A DNA stretch of 64,000 nt from Guillardia theta CCMP2712 (taxonomy: Eukaryota > Cryptophyceae > Pyrenomonadales > Geminigeraceae). Below are positions 24,301-37,300 of this stretch, in pieces; the first letter of the stretch is position 1; every line of letters starts with the position of its first letter. The notes under the pieces were generated by a model. The model was not told where the DNA came from. It saw only the letters and a list, made by a program, of their open reading frames with translations, and ran no database searches. The position numbers and the translations under genes are program-made. Where the stretch lies: assembly GCF_000315625.1 (NCBI RefSeq), contig NW_005434651.1, positions 476,778-540,777 on the forward strand. Reading direction: 5' to 3'.

Positions 24301-24923
24301 ATCCCCATCTCCCTTGTTCTCCTTCCTTCTCCTCCCTTCTCCAACTGAATCCCGTGATCCTCTCCAGCTTCGAACCGGGTGACGTGGCTCTCTTTATGCC
24401 TTGTGGAAAGGATCGCACGGACGCCTACGGCAACAGGTCCGTCGCCTCTGCTCCAAAGAACTTTTTGACTCTCATCTTGCAGCTTGTACGTCGCTTTCAA
24501 TGTCGATTGCCCGAGACATTTCCTTCATACTTCGTCGTTGGAGGAATTCTTCAATAAGGATAAGGTCCCCTCTACTGTCCTCAACTCGCCTCCTCCTCTC
24601 CCACCCACCCACCCACCCTCCCTCCCTCTCTCCTTTCACCCTCTCATCTTCTCTGTGCTCGAGAGGCGGTAAAAGGTTCCGCAGGCTCGAGCTGAGAGCT
24701 ACTGTCTGGGGAGGATCACCGTATGTTACGAGGTGGAGCGGGTCATTATCACGAGCTGGCTCGCTAACTTTGCGCCGCAGGCCACGGAAGATGACTTCAA
24801 CGAGTTCGGGATGACGTGAGTGGCTCTATTGCACGCCCAAGTTGATCACGCTGACGGTTTGTTCCCCCCAGGGATGAAGAGACATTCCATGTCTGTTACG
24901 CAGAACCTGTGTTAACAGAGTGA
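21317..24923 (+). CDS. ATG11: ATG11/FIP200 (RB1CC1)-type autophagy scaffold protein
   Basis: The family is the scaffold of the ATG1/ULK kinase complex at the phagophore and links selective-autophagy cargo receptors to the kinase. Exon 1 (21317-21391) starts at ATG with MLIPVCSALSGRPLSLDLPG; after a 56-nt intron exon 2 continues ELYSTIKRQLEIEVENQI and KTLSSYGLPRQDNQVIFFYD. Together this is the N-terminal ubiquitin-like fold of the family. Long helical and coiled-coil regions follow (21910-23700). RRLEFLEKYEAYLPAPLLD at about 22975-23030 matches the conserved ATG11-domain stretch. The C-terminal part has FEPGDVALFMP (24368), YVAFNVDCPRHFL (24486) and FGMTDEETFHVCYAE (24810-24910), the pattern of the Claw domain that binds cargo receptors. 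Stop at 24921-24923. Introns are about 45-60 nt where joined (48 nt at 21690-21740); the middle exons were not all resolved. Family assignment is from memory of conserved motifs and is strong. Confidence 0.85.
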
Positions 24924-25019
24924 ATCTTGTAGAGCATGTACATAGACTGAAGAAAACGATGAGCAGAAAACGATCAGCAGGGCATAAGTCCGCACGCCTG
25001 AGCCCGTCGCTCCTTGTCG

Positions 25020-26810
<1,791 letters not shown>

Positions 26811-26937
26811 GGGGTAAGAAGTAAAGCTGTCATTCAGCCGAGATCATGGGATGGTATTCAGGATGAAGTGAGGGATCAGGGATGCGAAGAAGGAGACAGC
26901 AGAACATGAAGGCAGAGTGAGGAGGAGGATGACAGGG

Positions 26938-28613
26938 AGAGGGAGAGGGAGAGGGAGAGGGAGAGGGAGAGGGAGAGGGAGAGGAGGGCTGCAATTGAAG
27001 ATCAGTCCCTTGATGTCCCTAGGACAGTTCAAAATCTAATAGAACATTTATTGCTGCCCTCAAGATGAATCTTTTATATCATCATATTCTGAGGCAGGTT
27101 TGTTTCGAGAGGCCCGGCACAGCGGCAGGGCCTGAATCATGGCAAGTCCGACGGGGAGCGAGCGGAACATCAACAAGTCAGGCTCCGAGCATGCACCGGG
27201 CAGGATCAACGAAGATCATCATCTCATCAACATACTCCTAGTCGTGGGACGGTCCAGCTATGTCGAGCTGACACTTGGACATTAGGCTCAGTGACTAACG
27301 GAACACCAAACTGCGGCTGATACCGCAGATCTGTCAATGTCTCTGTCTCTTCGACTGCCTCTGTGTCTCGCGCGCACATACTCACATACAGTTGGTCCTC
27401 ATCGGCAGACCATAAGTATGAGCTCTTCAAGGGAACAACGCAACATCCTAGAACGATGCAGCAGATTGTTCTGATCTAGATCTTCACTCCGTTGGTCCTG
27501 AGCACTCAGATACAGATCGTTGCATCGCATATTCAATGATAGAATCTCATATGTCTAAATGTGAACAACAACTCTTCTTCCCTCTCTCCCCATTTATCGA
27601 GAAATGGCTATGAGGCGGATACTGACAATGGCATGGAGCCCATGTTTGCGAATCTATTGGAACAACGTTGTTTGAGATCTTCATTCATTCACGTGTCTTG
27701 ATATTGTTTACACTATTGTGATGCGATTCAAATGTAGAGGAAGCTTGAGCATGGCAGACATTTCGAGACCAACAATCCTCGTCGCCTTTACCACAACTAA
27801 GCATCTTCTTGCCTGGAGCAGGCGCTGACCTCTTTCGGATCATCTGCCCCTTGACCAAAGAGCGGCCTGAAGTCAAGTTTATCGAGTTTCTAATACCAAG
27901 TGTAATGGATGATTTTCAACTCCAAGTCGTTGTTTGTTCTGTTCCGTTTTGGAGCAACTGCACATAGAGATCCTACCCAGCCGTGGTTTACAGGCGGCTC
28001 ACGAGGCTCCCGGCCAAGAAAGGACAACACGTCTCTAGCAACTCCCAAACATCTTCATCGCATGTGTTCTTTGCATGATGTTACAATTTCGATGCATCAT
28101 GTCATACACATGTCTTGTTTGCTGTTTCCGATTGAGCGCGACAATGCCATGTTTGGGTCATCACCGTCCTAGAAGTGTCCAGTCGTTATGCTCGAAACGT
28201 CTTCAAATCAACCCTGTCTCATGTGCTCTTCTAGTATCAGCTCTTCTAGTGTCAGCTCTTCTAGTATCGCTCTTCTAGTGTCAGCTCTTCTAGTATCAGC
28301 TCTTCTAGTATCGCTCTTCTAGTGTCGCTCTTCTAGTATCAGCTCTTCTAGTATCAGCTCTTCTAGTATCAGCTCTTCTAGTATCAGCTCTTCTAGTATC
28401 AGCTCTTCTAGTATCCCTCTTCTAGTATCAGCTCTTCTAGTATCGCTCTTCCTGTTGTGTAGGACTGAAGGACCTGCAAGCATGGCTCGGGGCGGCTCCG
28501 TCTCGGTCTTCGCTCCCCTCCTCCCTCTCTATCTTGCTCTGTTTGCTGTTTTTTTTTAGCAAAAAAAAACATTGCCAAACAAAAAACACATGTAAAAGTA
28601 AAACACACACAAA
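26938..28613. repeat. Tandem repeat unit, copy A
   Basis: Begins at a gagagggagaggg run followed by atcagtcccttgatgtccct (27001) and ends in gtttgctgttttttttagc, then an A-rich tail near 28613. The same order of landmarks occurs in copy B immediately downstream. Identity to B is very high from about 27375 to 28200, while the 27180-27370 part differs by indels. It holds a 15-bp minisatellite near its right end. No reverse transcriptase, transposase or other coding region was found; all open frames in it are short and lack codon structure. Confidence 0.85.
28223..28451. repeat. 15-bp minisatellite (agctcttctagtatc), about 15 copies, in copy A
   Basis: Array of agctcttctagtatc with the common variant agtgtc and occasional copies missing one base (tatcgctcttctag). 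Flanked by ttcaaatcaaccctgtctca on the left and cttcctgttgtgtaggactg on the right. Copy number estimated from length. Confidence 0.9.
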
Positions 28614-28621
28614 AAAAAAAT

Positions 28622-30737
28622 TGAGAGGGAGAGGGAGAGGGAGGTGGGGAGCGGGGAGGAGGGCTGCAATTCAAGATCAGTCCCTTGATGTCCCTAGGAC
28701 AGTTCAAAATCTAATAGAACATTTATTGCTGCCCTCTTTTATATATTATCATATTCTGAGGCAGGTTTGTTTCGAGAGGCCCGGCAGGGCCTGGATCATC
28801 ACATGATCATGGTAAGTCGGGGAGCGAGCGGAACATCAACAAGTCAGGCTCCGAGCATGCAACGGGCAGGATGAACGAAGATCATCATCCCATCAACATC
28901 ATGATACGGGAGTCACTCCGTCCTACGGTCTTGGGATGTCACGGCGAGCTGACACTTGGACATCAGTTTCTCTGTCTCTGCGTCTGCCTCTGTGCCTCGC
29001 GCGCACATACTCACATACAGTTGGTCCTCATTGGCAGACCATAAGTATGAGCTCTTCAAGGGAACAACTCAACATCCTAGAACGATGCAGCAGATTGTTC
29101 TGATCTAGATCTTCACTCCGTTGGTCCTGAGCACTCAGATACAGATCGTTGCATCGCATATTCAATGATAGAATCTCATATGTCTAAATGTGAACAACAA
29201 CTCTTCTTCCCTCTCTCCCCATTTATCGAGAAATGGCTATGAGGCGGATACTGACAATGGCATGGAGCCCATGTTTGCGAATCTATTGGAACAACGTTGT
29301 TTGAGATCTTCATTCATTCACGTGTCTTGATATTGTTTACACTATTGTGATGCGATTCAAATGTAGAGGAAGCTTGAGCATGGCAGACATTTCGAGACCA
29401 ACAATCCTCGTCGCCTTTACCACAACTAAGCATCTTCTTGCCTGGAGCAGGCGCTGACCTCTTTCGGATCATCTGCCCCTTGACCAAAGAGCGGCCTGAA
29501 GTCAAGTCTATCGAGTTTCTAATACCAAGTGTAATGGATGATTTTCAACTCCGATTCGTTGTTTATTCTGTTCCGTTTTGGAGCAACTGCACATAGAGAT
29601 CCTACCCAGCCGTGGTTTACAGGCGGCTCACGAGGCTCCCGGCCAAGAACGGACAACACGTCTCTAGCAACTCCCAAACATCTTCATCGCATGTGTTCTT
29701 TGCATGATGTTACAATTTCGATGCATCATGTCATACACATGTCTTGTTTGCTGTTTCCGATTGAGCGCGACAACTCCATGTTTGGGTCATCACCGTCCTA
29801 GAAGTGTCCAGTCGTTATGCTCGAAACGTCTTCAAATCAACCCTGTCTCATGTGCTCTTCTAGTATCATCTCTTCTAGTATCAGCTCTTCTAGTATCAGC
29901 TCTTCTAGTGTCAGCTCTTCTAGTATCAGCTCTTCTAGTGTCAGCTCTTCTAGTATCGCTTTTCTAGTGTCAGCTCTTCTAGTATCAGCTCTTCTAGTGT
30001 CAGCTCTACTAGTATCAGCTCTTCTAGTATCAGCTCTTCTAGTATCGCTCTTCTAGTGTCAGCTCTTCTAGTATCGCTCTTCTAGTATCAGCTCTTCTAG
30101 TATCAGCTCTTCTAGTATCAGCTCTTCTAGTATCAGCTCTTCTAGTATCAGCTCTTCTAGTATCAGCTCTTCTAGTATCGCTTTTCTAGTGTCAGCTCTT
30201 CTAGTGTCAGCTCTTCTAGTATCAGCTCTTCTAGTGTCAGCTCTTCTAGTATCAGCTCTTCTAGTATCAGCTCTTCTAGTGTCAGCTCTTCTAGTATCAG
30301 CTCTTCTAGTATCAGCTCTTCTAGTATCAGCTCTTCTAGTGTCAGCTCTTGTAGTATCAGCTCTTCTAGTATCAGCTCTTGTAGTATCAGCTCTTCTAGT
30401 GTCAGCTCTTGTAGTATCAGCTCTTCTAGTATCAGCTCTTCTAGTGTCAGCTCTTCTAGTATCAGCTCTTCTAGTATCAGCTCTTCTAGTGTCAGCTCTT
30501 CTAGTATCAGCTCTTCTAGTATCAGCTCTTGTAGTATCAGCTCTTCTAGTATCAGCTCTTCTAGTATCGCTCTTCCTGTTGTGCAGGACTGAAGGACCTG
30601 CAAGCATGGCTCGGTGCGGCTCCGTCTCGGTCTTCGCTCCCCTCCTCCCTCTATCTTGCTCTGTTTGCTGTTTTTTTTAGCAAAAAAAAAAACATTTCCA
30701 AACAAAAAACGCATGTAAAAGAAAAACACACACAAAA
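28622..30737. repeat. Tandem repeat unit, copy B
   Basis: Head-to-tail copy of the 26938-28613 unit, offset by 1,629 bp across the most conserved part (for example at 27685 and 29314). It is longer than A because its minisatellite is about three times longer. It ends with the same block (gaaggacctgcaagcatggc, then the T-run and the A-rich tail with cacacac) at about 30585-30737, and unrelated sequence follows. Confidence 0.85.
29852..30572. repeat. 15-bp minisatellite (agctcttctagtatc), about 48 copies, in copy B
   Basis: Same unit and same flanks as in copy A but about three times longer. Variants (agtgtc, gtagtatc, cttttctag) are interspersed, with higher-order patterns visible at 30330-30430. 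Because the period is a multiple of three, long stop-free frames arise on both strands (LVSAL on plus, ADTRR and LILEE on minus); these are by-products of the repeat rather than evidence of a gene. Confidence 0.9.
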
Positions 30738-31786
30738 AAAAGTAAACCTTTTAAAAGAGACGTGCCACGTCAAAGGACCCGTCCAACCTCTGAAATCTGC
30801 CTACTCATTTTCAAACGGAGGCTATAACGACCTCTTTAATTTTAAAGTGATTTGAGCTACTATCCTACCCCCGTGGGGCGAAACACTTTCTTCAACTTCA
30901 CCCTCTACCCCTACCCCCTCTCATGACCTAATTTGACCCCTTGAGGAAGGTCAATCACTGCTCTGGAGTCCGTACCCACCCCGCCATCACCACATATCAA
31001 CAAGGGTACCTCTACCCCCTCTTTCGGGTACATAGGACCCGTGTTTGTACCTTCCGCATTTGGCGTGACTAGCTGACCGAAGTAACGTGACGAAACAGAA
31101 AATCGCAGCGGTTCGAAGTGAATTCGTAGGGTGGGGGGGTGGTACCATGAATCCTGTAGGTGGTTTTGTACGGGTACCATTTATGTGAAATAGCTGGAAA
31201 TATCAAGGGTGGGTGATTTTCTCCAGGGGGTAGATGGGAATTGATAGAGTATGGTAGGGGTCGGCTACAGGTGTTCCCCAGCCAATCCTCACTTCAACCC
31301 CTACCGTACTGGCTCTTCTCACGGCAGCATCCTCTGGTCGACCTATCCGCCAGCTTCCTGGAGCTCTCCTCGTCCACTCTCAATCCGATCAACCTGCTAC
31401 TTCTCCTCTTTTCTGATCCCAGCTCCCGATGTCCACCGTTCCTCCTCACCTCTGACCTGCACCCCCTGTTTCGATATTGCTTTATATTCCATTCTCGGAT
31501 CCCTGGTAACGCGGCTCCTTAGCTTTCTTTCAAGACCCTGCGAGGAACTGCATCTTGTCTTTCTATCTTTTTGCCTCCTTGCACCTGAATTCTGTCAGTT
31601 CACAGCCATCGTTTTGAAACTGGTTCGTTCGCATTTGTAATTTCAGATCGTCGCTTCCAGCAATCGCCCAGCTCGCAACACTCGCTCAGCTTGCGACATC
31701 GAGCCACTGTAGTTGCATCCCAGAATCAAATTCAAATTTCTATCACAGTCCTGGGGTACAAGTTATACTTTCAGAGCTTTGACAAT
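30738..31786. other. Spacer without recognisable gene
   Basis: About 1 kb between the tandem repeat units and the PB1-like gene. Contains accccct-rich stretches (30860-31030) and a pyrimidine-rich segment (31310-31520). The short open frames on either strand have no recognisable features. The 5' untranslated region of the PB1-like gene probably lies in its right third. Confidence 0.6.
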
Positions 31787-32494
31787 ATGAATCCTGACAA
31801 AACGATAGGGTGGATAGTGCCCGATTCTAATTCGCCGCAAAGCACCAACTTCAGGGAAGTACATTTCGAGGGTCAAAGTCTCTATCAAGAGGAAGCTTTT
31901 CAGAACCGATTCCATCCAGAGGCCATGATGAACACAGCACAGATCGATCCCCTGTACCTACAACAATCTGCAACACACGATATGTACCATGACATGCACA
32001 GCCAGCCCAGTGGATCCCTCCCGATCCCTTCCAATCATGACTACACATTTCACAACTTGGCGCATGCACAGCAGCAATTCGCACAGGGGCAATTCTTCCA
32101 AGCTCCTGCACAGCACTCAATTCCACAGTCGACGATCAATCAGGGCTTTGACCCCAACCCTTTCTCGCACGGGGACCTGTGGGAAACTGAGTTCAAAGTC
32201 AAGGTCTCAGACCAGAACACGATCTTCTACAAACGAGTGAACGTGAATGTGCTGCCTCCTGCTGGTTGCGTGCAGAGACTTCTCGGCCTGATCTTTCATC
32301 AGGAGAGCGCAACTGATGCTGCCAACCTTGGGAACTGCAGGCTTGTGCTCGAGAAGCCGGACGGGAGCACGCTGGAGATCCATTCAGACTCGGACCTTCA
32401 CTACATCGTCAGTAACGAGGCTCTGAGGAGTTCCAAGGCTTGTGTTAGACTGAGCTGCTTGAGGACAAGACGTGCTGATTTGCCGAACGTGTGA
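31787..32494 (+). CDS. PB1-like domain protein, hypothetical
   Basis: Apparently intronless, 235 codons from ATG (MNPDKTIGW) to TGA. The N-terminal two thirds (residues 1-140) are Gln-, His-, Ser- and Pro-rich and probably disordered. The C-terminal part (about residues 145-225) reads as a ubiquitin-like PB1 fold: FKVKVSDQNTIFYKRVNV as the first hairpin, a helix with CVQRLLGLIF, then LVLEKPDGSTLEIHSDSDL, which has the acidic layout of an OPCA motif (D/E-x-D-G-x-x-x-x-x-SD-x-DL), and a final strand ACVRLSCL. PB1 domains mediate heterodimer formation in signalling and autophagy-receptor proteins. No second domain is visible. An upstream in-frame extension lacks ATG. PB1 assignment is motif-based and moderate. 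Confidence 0.6.
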   Translation: MNPDKTIGWIVPDSNSPQSTNFREVHFEGQSLYQEEAFQNRFHPEAMMNTAQIDPLYLQQSATHDMYHDMHSQPSGSLPIPSNHDYTFHNLAHAQQQFAQGQFFQAPAQHSIPQSTINQGFDPNPFSHGDLWETEFKVKVSDQNTIFYKRVNVNVLPPAGCVQRLLGLIFHQESATDAANLGNCRLVLEKPDGSTLEIHSDSDLHYIVSNEALRSSKACVRLSCLRTRRADLPNV

Positions 32495-32724
32495 CCCTAC
32501 ATTAGTTAGTGTTGTTGTATGGGTGTTATCCTGGATAAACTTTAAAGGCACTTGAGATCCCTTTTGTTTGCTTACTGCCTTTTTCAATTTGTTAATTAGA
32601 GTGTTGAGGCGGACTGTGAATATTGCCTTGAATTTTGCTGCATGCGGTGTGCATCGATGGTTGTGAGAGGGGGAGGCGACCGGGGCATGGCGGACGAGTA
32701 AAGAAGAGAAAATCCAGCAAGAGG

Positions 32725-34204
32725 ATGGCGAGATCTTGTTGTCATCTTTCCCTCCTCTCCTCGCTCCGCCCCCTCCTACTCCTACTCCCTGTAGCCGGAT
32801 CGTTCGTGTTGTCCGTCGATCGGCCCCTCCATAGTCGGCTGCGGGCAACATCGTCTTCGAGGCTGAGAACTACGATGAACGCTAAGAGCGAGCAGCAGAA
32901 GCTGTCCTTGTCCAACATCTGGGTGCTCGCAGAGAGCAACGGGCCGGTGAGTTGGTCGGCTTGAGGGTGATTCAGATTTCAAGATCTGTGCAGGTGAGGC
33001 AGGAGGAGATGAACATCTGCAAAGCGTTCATGCAGATCTGCCGCGAGGACAACAACAAGGACAAGCTCCGAGCGTTCTTCGCTGAGAACCGCGGCAAGCC
33101 GGTGCTGTTCGAGATGAAAACAGAACGGAAGGACTTTAGAAAGTTTCTGTTCTCAGGAGGAGAAACGATGTAGCTTCACAGGGGTTGGAGGAGAGCACAT
33201 AATAGGCCATGCAGGTCGATACAAGAAGGAAGCTTCGGAGACAGCGGACTAGGTTACAGCATATGGGACGCTGGCCTCGCTCTCAGCATCTGGATCCAGA
33301 TGAATGGGGACAAGGTAGAGGGCCTCCTCGCTCGTCGGATGAAGTGACCTGACCTGAGGTCAAACCAGTTTGCAGGCCGCGATGTCCTGGAGCTGGGCAG
33401 CGGAGTCGGCGTGACCGGCATCTGCATGGCGAAGTCTTCAGCCAACCAGGTGGGTCTGGTGGGCCTTGTCGCAGAAAGTTGAAGAGTTTCTCAGGTCGTC
33501 TTGAGCGACTTTGGCAACGTGGAGGACGAGGGGGAGGATGAGGGGGAGAGGAACTCGGTCGTGGAGAGGAACTTGCAGCCGAGAAATCTGCTCGAGAACC
33601 TCCTGACCAACGTCGAGCTGAACGGACTGGAAGAAAAGTGTCAGGTCACCCGGCTGGACTGGCACGCTTGTCTCGCGGACAGCTTCAGGTCTGCTGTCGG
33701 CAGGTCGGCGGCACCTGTATGATCGGAGCTGCAGGCCTGTGAAGGAGTTCCAGTGCGTGATAGGGAGCGATGTGATCTACTACGAGGAGGACGCTGAGGT
33801 TGTTACTGTGCCCCAGTCCAGCTCCGTTCCTGCTGACGGGGCGCAGGCTCTGACAGCTGCGATAGTGAAGCACCTGCGAGCTGGGGGGACTTTCTTTCTC
33901 ATGTACGAGTTTCTGTGTCAGCAGATCGGAGGAGTCGTTTCCCAGCTCTTACTGATGCTTGCGCAGGAACAGGAGAGGTCGACCAGGGTTGTCTGCTGTG
34001 AGGCTGACCGGGTGACAGCTGGGGTTGGCTGACTTCCTTGCGCTCGGCAGGTTTTGGAGAACCTTGAGAGGATGGGGAAGGTCGAGGTGGGGTGGCAGGA
34101 TGGTGTCTGCTCCAGTTGATCCTTCTGGGCAGGTGACGGAGCTCTCGCTCTTCAACAACTTTGACTCCACGCCTCTCCTCTTTGCTACCTTTACCAAGGG
34201 ATGA
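32725..34204 (+). CDS. METTL21-like (Methyltransf_16) protein methyltransferase with plastid-type leader
   Basis: Class I SAM-dependent methyltransferase of the protein-lysine methyltransferase group. Exon 1 starts MARSCCHLSLLSSLRPLLLL and continues PVAGSFVLSV; Phe27 at the likely signal cleavage site and the following Arg/Ser-rich stretch give a bipartite plastid leader. Later exons: FEMKTERKDFRKFLFSGGET, then across a 45-nt intron SIQEGSFGDSGLGYSIWDAG, where WDAG is the family's substrate-side motif; then DVLELGSGVGVTGICMAK, the SAM-binding motif I; then VVLSDFG, NLLTNVELNG, and IGSDVIYYEED (post-II motif). The C-terminal exon ends LLFATFTKG, stop 34202-34204. An acidic insert (EDEGEDEGE) follows motif II. 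Family members methylate lysines of chaperones and translation factors in the cytosol; the substrate here is unknown. An intron is likely near 33690-33730 and another near 33905-34130. Confidence 0.8.
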
Positions 34205-34343
34205 GCCTTCCTTCATGTCCTATAGTACAACAGCTTGTTGATATTCTACCCTGAAAGTGAAATAGAAAATCTTCTACTTCTTCTTCCTCCCTCCTCTATC
34301 TACCTGCTTTACCTGATCTTCGTCCTCCGAGAGTTTCCACCCC

Positions 34344-37300
34344 TTACCCATCGCGCGCTCCTGGCAATATTTCATCTGGTGCTTTCCACAACCATTCCTT
34401 GAGTGCACTCCATCGTTTCCGGCACAGAGGCGGCAGCTCTTCCTCACGCTTGGCCAGCTGGCAAAGGTCCTTCAAGCACGGGCATCGATCGAAGAGGAAG
34501 GTAGCATGGAGCAGGTTGAGGAAGGGGAATTGAGTTAGGATGTTGAGGACAGGATTCTCGCACAGCCCTCTGATGTACTCAAGCGTGGCGGAGGAGGGAG
34601 AGAAAGTTCCCGCCTCCTTGTCCTCCAGGGCGATCTCCAGCAGCAGCAGCGCGCAGCTAGCCGGGTCGTCACTGACAATCAGCTTGACACCGTTGGCCTT
34701 GGAGATGGAAGAGATGATTTCCATGTACCTCTTCGTGTCCAGCTTCAACGGGTCAAGTGCAAAAGCCGTTGCACCGCCCGTGTCAAGCACAAAGTACAAC
34801 TTGTCAAAGGTGCCCCTGGCGCTGGCGACCTGCTGGGCGAGGTTTGACAACTGCTCGTCAGTCTTCAAGTCCTTGAGGTGTTTGCGGATGATCGCCGTCT
34901 CGAAGCCACAGACGTAACTGACAAACTGCAGCCTCGTAGTACTCACACACTCCACCCGGTCACTCAAGGTAGGTCTTCTCAGCTCCTGACATAGACGGGA
35001 GTTGAACTCCGAGCTGGCCACGAAGAATCTAGCCTTCGTGTTCTCTTCCTGTGCGCGAGCTGGTCGAGCAGCTGGGCTGCAGAGGTCCTCAGGCTCACCC
35101 TGATCGTGATCGTAGCTGGGCTCGTTATCCTCACTGGGCGAAGCATCTTCTTCCACCTCTTGCGAGCTCCCCACGACGAAGCTGCTCAGGTCGCTCTCAT
35201 CGTCACTCTCTGACTCTGAGACCGATCGTTCTCTCCCCAGCATACTCGTTCCCCTCTTGCCGAAGGACATCTTGTATCCCCCTTGATGCTGCCGGGGCAA
35301 GAACTCTCCTTCCTCCTGCGTCATGAGGGATCGTGCGTAGATGCTTCTCATAGCCCCTGGACTAGCTTCTGACTCCGAGGCCTCGTCGTTGATGAAACTG
35401 TCGTTCATAGCAAGCTTGTCTTCCTCAGCCGATTGTTCGTTCCCCGAAGAGGTCAAGTGATCTTCAGACTGCTCTGCTTCGTCCTCAAAGTATTTCGCCC
35501 TGATCTTCCTCCTCTTCAACCGCTTCTCTTCTCTCTCCTTCTGCTTCTCCCCTTTCCCCTTCTTCTGCTTCTCTCCTCCCCCTTTCTCCGTCCTCCAGAC
35601 TCCTTTCCTTGACTCTGTCCCTTCCTTACTTTTTGGAAACTTTGGGTTCGTTTCAAACTCATCGTCACTAGACACCGTTTCCACTTGCTTTTTTTCTTGC
35701 ACATGACCAGGTCGTTGCATAGTTTGTTCCAGAGTCAGTGCAGAGGAACCGCTTCCAACGGTCTTGTGCACTGCTGGGAATTCATCGCAACTTTCATCCT
35801 CCTCAGAGCTCACTATCCGTCTTCTCTTTTTGCGAACTTTGACCAAGGGAGTCGAAATGTCGGAGCGATCCAAACTGACATTGCAAACCACATCTTGCGA
35901 AATAACAATCGGCGGCTCTTCTCTGTCGTTTCTGTTAGTACTTGTGCAAGCTGCTGTGTCTGCTATGTGACGTTCTGTAATAGTTTCCTCCTCCATCTCC
36001 AACGATGGATGCGAAGCTGCATCGCGTGCTGGAGCTGTCAGATCAGCGTCGGGTTCAAATTGTAAACTTTCGCTCTCTTCTCCGCCCGACGAGTCTCCGA
36101 GATCAAATGAAGGGATGTGTACGGGGTGAGCGACTGGCCCATTTAAGGTTGAGTTCCTGGCTGTTTGATTTGCTCCTGATTGACTTCCCCCCCTAACTCC
36201 CATCCAGTCTTGCATGCAGGTCGTCCGGTTCGGTACAAGAGGTTCGCTTTTCCTGTCCGGCGATCTTTGAGTTTTCTCACTATAAGCAGTAGCAGATACT
36301 GCAACATCCGTGGATGTTAACGGCATACATCTGACATGAATTTGTTTTTCCTCGGGTCGAATTGCAAAGTCTGGTCTTGCCACTTCTTCCATCTCAACAT
36401 GGCATTCACCAGGAATCAACGGTATTCGATCCCTTCCACTGTAGAAGTGAGGAGACGCGATGGACTCAAGGGCTGGGAAATATTTCTCGATCTCCTCATC
36501 CATGGAAGTTTTTTTGACACTCATGTCACTTTGACTGCCCTGGGCTTCAGAGCAAGCTACAGCAAAATCCTGAGATATACAGGGTTCGAGACGAGCAGCA
36601 GGTACCAACACGTTACCAAGCCCCTGTTCTTCACCATCCGTGTCGTTTGCAGGAAACATTTCCGGGCAACTCTCCACCTGGGCTTCACTTTGACATTCAA
36701 GTCCGTGACACTCCTCAACCCCAGAACGTTCGTTGCAAATTTGAGATTCGAAGAATTTGGACATCATAGACACGAAAAGTTTGGAGCGACGATTGTGTTT
36801 TATCCTGTACACGGAAGAACTGACTGTCTGCATTTCTGGCCAACTGTCAAGTTGCAAAGAATAGACATCTTGACTTCCATAGAAGGATGAGAGATCAACG
36901 TGGTAGCCTTTCTCCTTCATCCATGCGATCTTCTCCTCTTTTGTAGAGGGGGTGCCGGCCTTTCCCTTCTTTGCTCTTGTCTTGGATTCTTGCTTGCCTC
37001 TCGCTTCTTTGTCTGGGACATGTTCCTCGTCTACGACCTTTTGGAAATCGATCTCAATGACAGGAGGCAAGGGGTCAACGAGCTTTGAGTCGTGCTTGTA
37101 GAGGTCAATCTTCTTGCACTAGCGGAGATCAAGCTCAGCCATAGATAGTCAACAGCAGCGCACACACCTGATTGAGGGTCTTCAGCGTCTTCGTTAAGGA
37201 ACTCTTCTTCTTCTCGCCTTGCATTTGCTCAAGAGCTTCCCTTCCCTCCATCACTAGCTGGACGACGATTCCCTCTCGAGCCCTGCCAGTTCTACCCGAT

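Noticed and set aside
28223-30572. Possible CRISPR array
   Set aside because: Units are contiguous 15-mers without spacers, and the genome is eukaryotic.
30189-30680. Long plus-strand frame of LVSAL repeats and minus-strand frames of ADTRR and LILEE repeats
   Set aside because: The 15-bp period makes all frames open; there is no non-repeat coding sequence, and both strands are equally open.
26938-30737. LTR retrotransposon with two LTRs
   Set aside because: The two copies are directly adjacent with no internal coding region, and no reverse transcriptase, integrase, primer-binding site or TG..CA ends were seen.
31241-31640. Plus-strand frames upstream of the PB1-like gene
   Set aside because: Pyrimidine-rich composition, no conserved motifs, no clear splice link to the gene.
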